Origin: Brachypodius melanocephalos
Taxonomy: Eukaryota; Chordata; Aves; Passeriformes; Pycnonotidae
Reading direction: 5' to 3'
Length of the DNA: 64,000 nucleotides
Assembly: GCA_013398615.1 (NCBI GenBank)
Contig: VZSR01003806.1
Span: forward strand, 1,007,393-1,071,392
Below, in pieces: positions 39,191 through 50,120 of this stretch; positions within the stretch are counted from its first letter, which is position 1; each line of letters opens with the position of its first letter. The position numbers were made by a program, and so were the translations under genes. The notes beneath the pieces were generated by a model that had not been told where the DNA came from, ran no database searches, and was given only the letters and a program-made list of their open reading frames with translations.

Positions 39191-40971
39191 CATTTTACAC
39201 TACTGCAGCACTGCAGGTCTGGCACGGCTCTCTGCTGGAAGCCCCCAAAACTGAGTTTGGGCATGCTTCTGGAGTCCTTGATTTATGACAACTTCCGAGA
39301 CATTGCCTCTCATATCAGCATGGTTGAGGCAGTTATGCCCCATCAGAAGGGATGAATACCTTCAGGCCTACGTATGAACATCCCCTGTGAGTGTAAATGT
39401 CCAATGCCTTCCTCAGGGAAGATAGATGGGGGGCAGTTTTAGAACTGTGCCAGCTGTAAAACAGGAGGACATTATTGGTAAAGAGCACTACTCTGCCTCT
39501 GCAGGGCCTGCTTCTTACCTTCCTTCTCCCTCACCTGGCTCAAAACCCAGCACACAAATAACTCTCCTTGTCTGCCTTGCGTGGGTGAGTGTGCAAACCT
39601 GGCCTGGCAAAGCACCTGCTGCCTCTGCAAATGACAAGAATGTTTTTAAGTCATTAACCATTAACATTCCAGTCTCTCACACCTGTAATTCTGCAAAATC
39701 TTTAAGCACAATGACTTAGGGTATAAAAGAATGTATTTTTTTTTCCTTTAACGCGAAATGCAATGTCAGCTTAAAAAATGATCTTCGGTATTTCAAGGAG
39801 AATGCTATAGAAAAAGATTTATTTGGCTCCTAAGAATCCATATTGTAGGAGTGACCCTTAGAACAGAACCAAAGCAGGTTGGTGTAGAAATCATACCAAG
39901 AATTCAGGATTTCCACTCATGATTCAGATAAGTTCATTTATATGAACCAAATCCAGACCAATTGGAGAAAACAGGAATGAGGGAGCGAAATCTTTGTAGT
40001 TCTGCACTAATCTAACTTTTTTTTTTTTTTGGTAATTTTATTGTGGGGTCCTTCTTTAGTTCTCCCATGTAGTGTGAAATGTTGAGACTAGCTGCTTCTG
40101 ACCTGAGCTGATTTCCCTTTCCACTACAATGCATGCTAGTTTCCTGTGAATAAGCAAGAAATCTTAGATACAGAAAATACTGTGGTGCTATCAAAGAAAC
40201 CCCAAAGCCCATCCCTTAAAACAAGAACTCTTTGAAACACTTCTCAAAGAGACAGAGACATATAAGTAAGATCAAAAAACAGAAACCTAAAGTAATAATG
40301 AACTGTCAGAGAGTACACTCCAGATGTAGGGCAAAAGAAATAACCACTCTAATTTATAAACTAGAACAAGAGGCACATTTCCCTAAAAACTGCAGTGTCT
40401 AGTGAAGGTGAGAGAACATACAAAAGCATGAACATAAAATGTGGCAAGCCTTATGGTAGTTCTGCAGTTTGAAGACTGAGGGGAAAATCAACCCGGTTAT
40501 TTCTGGAATTGGAATAAATGAGGTGGAAAAGAATAGGAATATTAGGTTGACAAGTACACAGAAGGTAAAAAGATTAGAGCAAACATCTAATTACCACATA
40601 GGAGAAAATGTTGTTTAAAATGAAAGGAAGAAATTGCAGAAAGCTTTTTGCTGATTTATGTTGCCTTGACTGTATGCCTTTATCTGTATTTAAAGGTCTT
40701 CTTGGTTTGATCTCTGAATCTTCTATTTGTTTTCCGAAGCTCAAAATTGGCAAGAGATGGGGAACCACCCAATCAGTGTAATTGAAGCATGGAATTTCTC
40801 TTATGTGTTTTTATAAATGAAAGTGGTCTTTAATAAAAATATTTTTGGAAAAAAAAATCCAGTTTAATGACACTGCTCTGCTAGTATTTTGTTTACAGTT
40901 ATTTCTCTTCTGTAGTTCTAGATTCCAGTTAATGAACTGTAACTTAATTGTACCATAAATTTCAAGGGCAA

Positions 40972-41018
40972 GGTGTTTTGTGGTTTTGTTTGTTTGTTGT
41001 TTTTTTGTTTGTTTTTTA
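40972..41018. repeat. G/T-rich low-complexity tract
   Basis: GTTTTGTGGTTTTG and TTTGTTTGTTG words with a T run. A second smaller patch follows at about 41063-41102. Confidence 0.85.
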
Positions 41019-41764
41019 AGACACGGATTGTCTTAACCACCTAGATATGAAAAAAAAGCTTTTTTGTGGTGGGCTTTTTGTGTTTGTTTATTTGGGTTTT
41101 TTAATGATCTGTTTCAATGTCTAAGAAGCTCTTTAAGGGTGAAATTTGAACAAAAGCTGGTTTTCAGAGGGTTATTCTATACATACTCTATCACATATCC
41201 CTATTTAACAATACAGAAATTAACTAGTGATTAGCTAAGCTGCCAGTATAGTTTCTTTTTTTGTGGGAAAGTAATGTTGTCTTATATCTTACTTATGAGA
41301 AATTAATAATTAAAAAACCATCCCACTAGTGTCAGTGATCTAACAAATTGTGTTTAGTGATGTTTCAGTAAAGGATCAAAACATTTTTTTTCAATCAATT
41401 TTACCCTTAAAAATATGCAGATCTTGGAAAATTGTCTTCTAATCAATATTGCAATGTAATTACATCTTATCAAAAATTCCATTTTGTATGTAAAAGTAAG
41501 ACTAGTAGTAAGAGAGGATATGTAAGGTAATTTATTCTGAAGCTCTTACATGGAAGTGTAGTGGTTTTGTTTGTTTTCTAGTCAGTTAATGTTTATCACA
41601 CTGAACATGACATCCATGGTTTTTCTGAAGCAGCACCTGGAGGATAGGCAGGATAGTCTAAGCTATGTCAAATTGTAGGAAGTATCTCTGAGTGAGTCAA
41701 GGCCTGAGCATTTACTTCTAGGTGTCCTAAATTTACCTGTCTTCATCTTAAAATTAGTCCTGTC

Positions 41765-41822
41765 ACAAAAAAAAACCCAAAAACCAAAAAACAAAACCAA
41801 AAAACCCACCAACCTCCCCCCC
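41765..41822. repeat. A/C-rich tract about 260 bp before the CSMD1 exon
   Basis: A run followed by CCCAAAAACC and ACAAAACC words, then a C run. It is the nearest low-complexity sequence to the exon. Confidence 0.9.
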
Positions 41823-42052
41823 AAGACTTTAGTAGGTACAAACAGGTCTTTCTTTTCCTGTTTTCTGGAGAGCTCATAGGTGTGTTAACATAGAAGGGTT
41901 TTAAAGGTCAAGGAAATGTTTGAAATTTTGCAGTGAATATTTAGAGATGCATTAGTGTAAAGCCCATAATATGTTTGCAGTTCAGATGTAAAAACATTAT
42001 GTTTATCATAATGTTCATCACATCTACTGATGGGCTTTATTATAAAAAGTGT

Positions 42053-42080
42053 TAGTAACTTGTGCCTTCTTATTGCACAG
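42053..42080 (+). promoter_or_regulatory. CSMD1: 3' splice site of the CSMD1 exon with candidate branch point
   Basis: The acceptor ends TGTGCCTTCTTATTGCACAG, a short, rather weak pyrimidine tract followed by CAG. TAGTAAC at 42053-42059 is one base from the TACTAAC branch consensus. Its branch adenosine at 42058 lies 23 nt before the exon, within the usual range. The branch point is inferred from position and sequence only. Confidence 0.7.
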
Positions 42081-42193
42081 GTTATCTGGATTTCAGCTTC
42101 CATCATCTATTGTGAGCACAGGATCTATCCTCACCCTCTGTTTCACCACAGATTTTGCTGTCAGTGCCCAAGGCTTCAAAGCTATCTATGAAG
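42081..42193 (+). CDS. CSMD1: CSMD1 internal exon, C-terminal half of first CUB domain
   Basis: CSMD1 is a very large single-pass membrane protein with alternating CUB and Sushi domains. It is expressed mainly in brain and linked to complement control and synapse biology (family knowledge). Read from the second base, the exon gives 37 full codons starting LSGFQLPSSIVSTG and, after a short stretch, continuing FTTDFAVSAQGFKA before ending in YE. From memory this matches the end of human CSMD1 CUB1 almost residue for residue, and fits better than CSMD2 or CSMD3, which differ at several positions. The exon starts with the third base of a codon and ends after the first base of the next, so the introns are phase 2 and phase 1. 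At 113 nt, skipping it would shift the frame. Acceptor (TTATTGCACAG) and donor (GAAG/GTAAGA) are intact, so this is not a retrocopy. Two differences from human as I recall it: Trp to Cys after LTL, and Leu to Ile before YE. The preceding CUB exon and the following Sushi exon are outside the window. Confidence 0.93.
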
Positions 42194-42199
42194 GTAAGA
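42190..42199 (+). promoter_or_regulatory. CSMD1: 5' splice site of the CSMD1 exon
   Basis: GAAG followed by GTAAGA is close to the vertebrate donor consensus. It falls exactly where CSMD1 homology stops; the reading frame continues into intron for about 30 codons (through 42285) only by chance. Confidence 0.88.
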
Positions 42200-45100
42200 A
42201 CTCTTCTTACTGGGTGTTCACGGTACTTAATACATGTTTTTCATGTTCAAATGTGATGTTTCAATTCTGTTTGGGATTTGAGTAATCGGCTGTTATCGCA
42301 TTAACTGTGGGGTTTATTTTGTAGCATATTTAAAATGCTACTTTATCTGGGCCATAGTTTTGAGTTTAAAATTTAATTTACACTGATACTGCAATTTCTG
42401 ATGGAATTTTTTTTACAAAATTTGTCAGGCCTCCAAAGCTCCATTCAGAGATTCATTCATTTAAATGGTTTTCTTATTATTTCCTAAATGATTTTTTGTA
42501 AACATCTTTAAGCAATATCTAACTCAGGGCTGTAATGATAAAAATGAGAGGAGATAAGGAACCTAACTGGTCTTGAAAATGAATCACTAATCCTCTTGCT
42601 GTGGAAAATTAAAAAGATGACAACAAAAATATATGTATATATAAAATTTAAAATAAACAAAAAAAAGCAGTTGAAACTTACTCTGTGGAAGGTGTTAGAC
42701 TGCAGTGATGACTCAGTTTTTGTTAGAAATAAAGCCAAGCATTTCTTTTGTCTACCAAAAATTATGCTCATTAAACTGGAATGATACCTTTTGTATAGGT
42801 CAAAATAGTAAGTAAATGGTTCTATGAGAATTGCAGTCTTTGTTGGGGAAAGTTAACAGGTACAGTGATCTTAAGTTACTCGAATTATAATGGTGATTTG
42901 GGTGTAATTCAGTGTGTTTTGGGTGTTTTGGGTGTAATTGCTTTCAAACTGAGTGTGTGATGTTTCTTTGATAGTTTGGGGGGTTTGTGTGTGTGTTAGG
43001 ACTTTTTTACTGCTGTTTTTTTAATTAATGAAAAATGCAGGGCTTCTAATACTTAAGGTTACAGAAGGCTCATTTTCAGATTACTTCTCAAACTCTAAGT
43101 GATTTTTTTCTGTGGTTTCATTGATCTAAACCTTGACTGATAGTGTTTATTCTGAAAAATTTGCCTGCAATCAGTTAAGTGCCTGAAATGTTTTCATTGA
43201 TGCAGTTGATGTGGAACTCAGTCTAGAAAGTACTATAGTTTGATGGTAGCTCTTTACTAGGAAGAGAATTTGCAAGTGAGTAAATCCATTTCATTGGTCA
43301 CCGTTTCAGAGAAAGTGACAGCACCTTAGAGACCACATGTACCTTCAAGTGCTTGGTGAGCTTCGATCATGTTTTTCTAGGACTGTTGAAACTTTTCCTC
43401 CCTTGCTTGACAGTGACAAAGTCTACTCCATATTGATATGTATCTTTCTTTCATATCCCATTAATGTTTTGAAATGATAGTGTGTTTTAAAGTCTCTTCT
43501 TGAATTCAACATGCATATTGAGGGGATTATGTAGGTGTGAGACAGGGGGATAGGAGGTGTCATGATTAGCTCATACTTCTTTGTTTTGAGCTGTTTCCCT
43601 TTGAGTGGGTAGCTCACAGTATATCTCTCCTTGGTAGCTATTCCTCCCTTCCTTTGTCCCTCATAGCCTTATGACCTGGTAAGTCAGCTAATCAGTCTCT
43701 TCTTTTTTAATATGGAGGCTGTGAGAAACAACTAAGTTTCATTGCCATAGTCTTTATAAGCTTTACTAGATAAATTGAAAAGGAACATCAGAAAACATGA
43801 ACACACCAGGAACTGTTTTTGTTGCCTCAATAGGAAGCTGCTTTCTATGCACCTGTATTATTCTCCTCTATGAGATGCATGCAATAGCATATTTCACCCT
43901 TTTATGCAATCTGAGCAGTTTGTTTTTCATATTGAAAAGCACAGTGAAAAAGGCGAAAGGACATCTCTTGACTGTCAGCTTAGGAACACATGCATGGAGC
44001 CACAGGCTGTAATATAATGACACTTCCTGCTGGCCTACTTTCTTGTAAAAACCCCAGTAGGAAGAGCTGTAATTAACAGTGACAGGCAGCACCACTTTCT
44101 GGTTAAACAACACTGCCCCCTTTCAGATTTAGGGCTGCAAACCTGCCATTGTCAATGAACTTTAAATTGACTTCAAAATGTGACATCTAGCTTTGGAAAA
44201 AGTGGTGAATGTCACTCAAGCGTAGAGACGGGCAGTGGGTACTGATGGTTCTAGAAGGAATTGTACCAGTGAGAGGTTAGGTGTTTTCTTGTGAAGGCTT
44301 GGAGAGATTTCTGATGAAATGGCCAGCTGATTTTCCCCTTTGTTTAAGAACTTCCACAACTGATCCCTAGACTACCTGTTTTTAATGGTGACAGCTTCTG
44401 CCTCTGTGTCATATATGATTTTAAGAGAGGTGTTCAGTTCCTCTAGGACAGGGAATACAGACAGATATTACCAGTCAGTAGAAGTCTTTATAATCGCTCT
44501 GCCAGCTATCCGTTCCTGGTTAGTTTGCCTTCCTAAACTATATGCCTATGCCTGGTTTTGGCCAGCCCTTTCATTCTTCTCTGGAGTAACTCAATTACTG
44601 TTCACTTGGAAGCAAGAGGAGCACTGAAGTGCTACTGAATGCTGCTGCCAACTGAGAGTTTGGGATATTATGGGTTCAGGATGCAGAGTTTGAAAAACTC
44701 AGAAGGGCACTAAACCAGGAAACAAGGCAAGTTAACCACTTCAATGGTGATTGAATGGCCTCTGAAGTTTTACCCATACTTGGTATCCCTAGCAGAGAGG
44801 GAACATTACATCCTCATCCATGGGCTAAGATTCTGAGCTGTGCCTTTTACTTAGTGTATTCTTCATTTATGACCTCAGTTCCTGTGCAACAATGACATAA
44901 TTGGATCCTTTGTGTTTTTAAAATGGAGAATTAAGGATGAAGCTAGTGAAACCACATTATGGCGCTGCAAGCCCTTGAAGACTGGTAGTATTTATGTGAC
45001 TTAGCCTGCTGTCACCCATATACCATGTGGATATTAACATTAACTAAATCAGATCTTTGTGGCAGTAGACCAGAGAGTTTAAGAAGACACTGATGTAGTT

Positions 45101-46070
45101 GGGCAGTTACTGAATTCTTAAGCTGAAATGTTGGTTTCTTTACTGGATCATTCCTTCACCTGATTTATATGCGTGTTTCTGAGATTCTGTAATATTTTTA
45201 ACTAATAATACTTTATTTTTTCTCAGTGATAACATCAGCTCCCTAAGTTCTGGTATTGGTGGAAACTTGAACTGTTCTTATTTTCTAGAAATAAAATTAT
45301 CTGTGGAAGTTTCAAATATATGATTATATCAGTGAAAAGAACTATGAACTTCAGAAGTAGTAAGTTCAGTTTATAGCATCAGTCAGCTTAAAATGCGAAA
45401 TTATTTATTGACCATTACAATCACTGTTTCGTATATAGACATAATTTTTTAGCAATGGAATTGGAGATTTGAGGGATGGCTCCTCTTTCTGTAATATGTG
45501 GTTGTTTTTTATAATTGCAGTGGTTTACATCATAGGAAATATGTTTAGGCTTTGCAGGGACTGCAGAAGGAGAAAACAAAGTACTTGGAATTGTGCAACT
45601 TTGCTTAATTCCCTTAAAGTAATTCTTATTTTTTGAGAATGAAGTTAACAAACCATTTATTTAAAAGGTGTTTTGAGAGCTACATACAGAATTAAAAAAT
45701 CAGCATTGCTATATCATCGTAGTAGCTTTCTTTGGAAAGTCAGAAGTATTCCTCCCACACAGAAAACTTGCTTATGTTTGGCAATAGAGACAAATGCTCT
45801 TTAAATTACAGCAGTATATGAACTGCTGTGCATATTTATAATTTGATGGTCTTTCTTCTATTGTAAAGCACCATGGCCTCCCATTCAGGGGGTCAACCTG
45901 TCAAGTGGAAAAATTTAGTTAAAGTACAAAAGTAATTTCACAGTGTTTCCCTAGTCATCAACATAAAATGAAACATCATGGGGTTTAGCTTATATTTGAA
46001 TACACTAGTGTCTGCTACTAAAACAATAAGATGCCCTCTAAGGTTAACAATCTTTGGTTCATTTTCAGGG

Positions 46071-46165
46071 ATTTTTTTTTTTTGGTTAGGTGGGGTTTTT
46101 TTGTTTGTTTGTTTTGTTTCGGGGTTGTTTGGGGGATGTTGTATCTGGTTGTTTTTGTTGTTTCT
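46071..46165. repeat. G/T-rich low-complexity tract
   Basis: T run, GGGGTTTTTTTG, (GTTT)n and GGGGTTGTTTGGGGG words. Confidence 0.85.
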
Positions 46166-46584
46166 AACCATAGTTTGTAGTGCAGAATTGGTGGACAGTG
46201 TATAAACAAGCCAGATGTACTGGGCTTGGTGTTTCTTCATACCTTGCCTTGACCTCTGCTCTACAGCAGCAGCTATTCCTTGCCAGAGAAAGAGCTCAGG
46301 AAGAATGTTCTTCTATTCTACTTGCCCGCAGGCCATGCTTCCTTTTTTCTTTTGTTCTTTGATTTCTCAAAGCTTTCTACTCACACCCAGCATTAACATT
46401 TATACTGTCAGTCACCTTATCTTCCCTAATGCACTTTCCCAAAGCTTCTTTTAAAATCCCTTTTGACATCAACAGCAGAAAGTAGTGATGCACTTCCATG
46501 GTGTATAGCCTTTGAAGAAATTTTCTGATTTTTTCATCTCTTGCAGGTCTTGTTCTTCCTGAGTATCTGTTAGGTGGGGGATTG

Positions 46585-46685
46585 TTTTGTTCTGGTTGGT
46601 TTTTGTTTTGTGTTTGTTTTTTTGTTTGGTTTGATTTTTGTTGTTGTGTTTGTTTGTTTGTTTGTTTGTTTGTTTGTTTGTTTTT
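46585..46685. repeat. G/T-rich tract ending in a (GTTT)n array
   Basis: Imperfect GTTTTTG words followed by about nine perfect GTTT units (46648-46685). The complement is (AAAC)n. Confidence 0.95.
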
Positions 46686-47274
46686 AATGGTTCAATGCTT
46701 TGGGCTATATAAAATAAACAAAAAAATTGAAAAAATTCCCAAAACAACTTAGTCTGATTCTGTCAGTTTGTCAAGGTAATTTTCCTGACACTGTGATTTT
46801 TTCCAGTTATCATGGACCCCAGTGAAGATAATGGACTTCTGGACTCAAGCTAATGTTTTTGGGTTTTGTTTCTTTCCCTCCCTCAAGTACCTAAGCACTT
46901 TCTCTGCACTCAATTTTAAGAGTAAGATTTTGCTTGTCATTTGGTCTGTGCTCGAACTGCTTTCTACTTGTTGTCCATGAGTCTGGTTAATGGCTGTGAT
47001 ACCATGTGATACCAACAAACTGTGATACCATGATGAGAGTAGTTATTCTCTGGGAATGAGCAAACAATCCAATGAATAATCTGAGGCAAATATTTCAAGT
47101 TCACAGTAGGAAGCTAAATTGGCAAGAAAATACCAAATTTATGCAACTTGTACACATAACGACTCCCTGCTATTCAGTGTGAGATGAGTAGTCTCCTGAA
47201 TCTTCAACCATTGCAAGTTAATCTCTGTGGTTTAGTCATAGGTGCTCTTTTATCTATTAGACAATATTTAATTT

Positions 47275-47400
47275 TCATAGAATCATAGAAGTTTGGAAGA
47301 AACTGTAAAAATAAGCTATCTCAAAACCCCACCAGCACCATGGGCAGGTAACCATTCTGTTAGCAGATTCAATCATTGGAACAATTTTGATTGTTCCAGT
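47275..47400 (-). mobile_element. Short CR1 LINE tail
   Basis: TCATAGAATCATAGAAGTTT, then GGAAGAAACTGTAAAAATAA and the ACCCCACCAGCACCATGGGC block. These are the last roughly 120 bp of a CR1 on the minus strand, strongly diverged. Confidence 0.8.
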
Positions 47401-49539
47401 GATGTGAAACTGTGAATGACTTCTGAACATCAGCGGATTAGTAAATCCAGCTCAGAAAACTCCAAAAGATTCTAATGAGTATCTAACGATGAAATTGAGA
47501 GGCAGTTCATTCTATATTCTCTTGTGCAGGTTTTGGGAAGAATTCAATTTGTCAGTCCCAAACTTGTAAGTGTTTTCTGCTCTGCTGTGGTTTTTGAAGA
47601 AAGAAGCAGGGAAAATTCTACGAGTTTAATCTTTTTAAACGTTAAACTTCCTTTTTCCTAGCTTTTCTTTGGTGTGAAAACTTAACAAACAATAAGGCTG
47701 TAGTAAAAGCTGCTGCTGCTGTAAATGTAATAATGACAGTTTTCCTGTTAGTGTAATTTGCCATAAGAGCTTTTAATAAGCTGACATATTTCTATTTTTA
47801 GTTAAATACCTCCTGCTATTTTGGTAGGGTGTTCTTTTCAAACTGAGATGTTTGTTGAACATTTTATCAATATGTGCTTGTGTATGCACACAATGGAGTA
47901 ACCCAAAAACTTTAATAGTGAAATCAGAAACTGAAAAAGGACTACTTTTAAGACTGAAATTTGTATTTGCACCTTTCTGGAGTGGAAGTGATTGTTTTTT
48001 GAGAATGAATTTGGGTATAGATTTTCTTTGTCAACTGCAGCCCTTACAAAGGAATTTTTTAAAATTATTATTTCTTCAGCAACTTTTCTTTAAAATAGCA
48101 TCTTTTTGTAATATCATATGAATGATTGTTAATGATAACATACAGGAAAGAAATCATAATGCAGTTTAAAAAACCCCCTGATAATTCATGTATCATACCA
48201 TGCCATAATTAGTGGCAAAGAGGTCAGTAGGGCAGAAGAGGTCTAGCAGGGCTCTTCTGTAAGAACTCTGCTACCTAATCCAGAATATCAATGATTTCTA
48301 TATCAAAAAATTTCAACAATATCAGTTAAAAATATTTTTAATTCTACATATATTCAGAAAACTTTTGAAAAATTAAATGCTGTGTTTGTGAGGAGAGATA
48401 GATAAAATAGTCTGCTTGTATTCTGAAGTGTATGAACAAGTTAAAGAAGTGAAATTCTTTTCACTTAAACGCTGCATTTCAGCAATATTCAAAGGACCAG
48501 GAGTCAGAAATCTAGAATACTATTTCCTTAAAATGTCCAAAGGCAGAAATTTCCTAATAAGAAGTTCTAGGAAATTCTTTCCTAGAAAAAAAAAGGCACT
48601 TTACTGAAAATTGTAATGGAATACACCCTACTTGAATTGTCAGAAAAATTAAATGTTATAGGTCTCATTATCAATCCCCGAATTTTGTACCTAAAGGAAG
48701 AATAACTCTTCTGTTATGTTATGACTATTGTGTTAGTCAATTTGCAAGCTGTGTCAGCTATGCTTTTTAGCTTTCACACAGTCTTTCCAGCTCAAAGATT
48801 GAGCTGGAAAGCCTCAAGCCTCAACAAGGCTCAGTCTTTCCAGTTCAATCCTTAATGAGAGAAAGGCATCCTTCCTGTGGCTTGTAGCCCTTGCAAAAGG
48901 AATTACATGTTTTAAGATAAATTCTTGGAACGGTCTTTTTGGCTGCCTCTGATTCTGGAAGGAATAATTTTGTGCCTTCTGGTGACTTACTGATCCATGT
49001 AAGAGCTACTGTGATCTTTGGCTTTGGTACATGAATCAGTAACAAACACAATGTTGGTGGTTCATAACTTGTAATGATTTAGTGGACTTGTAACCTCCCT
49101 CCACAAGATTCTTACCTCTGCTACTATTTGAGATCACAAACCCAAAAGGAAAATGTTTTGGTAAAATTTGGATTACTAGAAAGAAATAATAGGGAGTTGG
49201 TCCTCTGCTATTATGAGGTGCCAGACCTAAACCAGAACAGCACATTCTAGCATGGAAAACAGAAGTGGAAAGTCCATGCTGTAACAGGATTGCTTCTCTT
49301 TCTGTAAAGCCTAAATAACTTACTAGAGTGGTTTCATGATGCTGCTGCTACATCCTGAGAGACCATCATCCCAACTGTGCTGATATTAATATCTCATTTC
49401 ATGTTCTTTCTTGTCTGTCCTCATTGATGTGTGTTCATATTACTAATATTAACTTGTGAAAAACACTTCAAGAGTTTTTTGAAATGTCACAATTATCTAA
49501 GTGCAGTCATTGCCTCATCTGAATGAGTATTAAGGTTAT
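47401..49539. other. Intronic DNA, no gene seen
   Basis: AT-rich unique sequence; the only structured element noticed is the small perfect hairpin at 48783-48811. Confidence 0.6.
48783..48811. repeat. Perfect 13-bp inverted repeat with 3-nt loop
   Basis: CTTTCCAGCTCAA, loop AGA, then TTGAGCTGGAAAG. A partial third copy of the left arm (GTCTTTCCAGTTCAAT) lies at about 48832-48847. The whole is 29 bp, short for a microRNA precursor. Confidence 0.95.
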
Positions 49540-50120
49540 TGTTGTGATTTAGTCCCAGGGGGCAACTAAGCACCACACAGCCACTCACTCACCAGACCCA
49601 CGGTGGAATGCAGGAGAGAACTGAAAGAGTAAAAGTGAAAAAAATTTGTGGTTTGAGATAAAGACAGTTTAATAATTAAAGCAAAAGCTGCATGTGCAAG
49701 GAAAGCAAAGTAAGGATTTCATTCACTGCTTCCTATCAGCAGGCAGGTGTTCAGACATCTCCACAAAAGCAGAGATGCATCATATCTATGGTTACTGGGG
49801 AAGACAAATGCCATCACTCCAAATATCCCTGAGCAATGGCAGCCCTAGCCAGATTCCACCCCTGCCCATTTGATTGCTGACCATGACACCATATGGTACA
49901 GAATAGTCCTTTGGTCAGCTGGGGTCAGCTGTCCCAGCTGTGTTCCATCCAAACACCTTGTGCACTTCCAGGCTAGTCATTGACAGGACAGAAAAGGCCT
50001 TGACACTGTGTAAGCACTGATCAGCAATTTCTGAAACATCCCTGTGTTATCAAAACTGTTTTCATCACAATTTCAAAACCTCATTTTAGCTACTATGAAG
50101 AAATTTAATTCTTTAATAAA
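49540..50120 (-). mobile_element. Solo LTR of an avian endogenous retrovirus, TguLTR5/ERVL-like
   Basis: From memory this matches a common avian LTR: the plus strand starts TGTTGTGATTTAGTCCCAGG, then has AAGCACCACACAGCC, AGATAAAGACAGTTTAATAA, and the GCCTTGACACTGTGTAAGCA and ACTATGAAGAAATTTAATTC blocks near the far end. The retroviral sense is the minus strand, because in known copies the TATA box and the following transcribed part lie in that direction. The right boundary is degraded, and no interior or second LTR is present. Family assignment is by recall; the LTR identity itself is strong. Confidence 0.82.

Larger units (their letters stand above)
35591..41764. other. Intronic DNA, AT-rich with GC-rich repeats between 37.3 and 39.2 kb
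   Basis: Contains the N gap, a G/T tract, two GC-rich stretches (listed separately), and then plain AT-rich DNA from about 39.7 to 41.7 kb. No exon-like segment of CSMD1 or another protein is visible. Confidence 0.55.
1..42080 (+). other. CSMD1: CSMD1 intron upstream of the exon (5' end outside window)
   Basis: No sequence in this span encodes a recognisable CUB, Sushi or other host domain on either strand, so I read it as a single intron of at least 42 kb. CSMD1 is known for extremely long 5' introns, which fits. The content is AT-rich unique DNA with CR1 tails, simple repeats and a few GC-richer islands, described separately. The assignment as one intron is inference: another gene or a non-coding RNA nested inside it cannot be excluded without transcript data. 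Confidence 0.8.
42200..47274. other. Intronic DNA, no gene seen
   Basis: AT-rich unique sequence. A G/T patch (GGGTGTTTTGGGTGTAATT) lies near 42915-42945, a larger one at 46071-46165, and a (GTTT)n array at 46648-46685. The short frames have no domain signal; the first one simply reads on from the exon. Confidence 0.6.

Noticed and set aside
42194..42285. In-frame extension of the CSMD1 exon reading GKNSSYWVFT and onward
   Set aside because: It starts exactly at a strong GTAAGA donor and leaves CSMD1 homology; intron read-through.
46648..46685. Regular GTTT array, considered as a CRISPR-like or structured repeat
   Set aside because: A plain tetranucleotide microsatellite without spacers.
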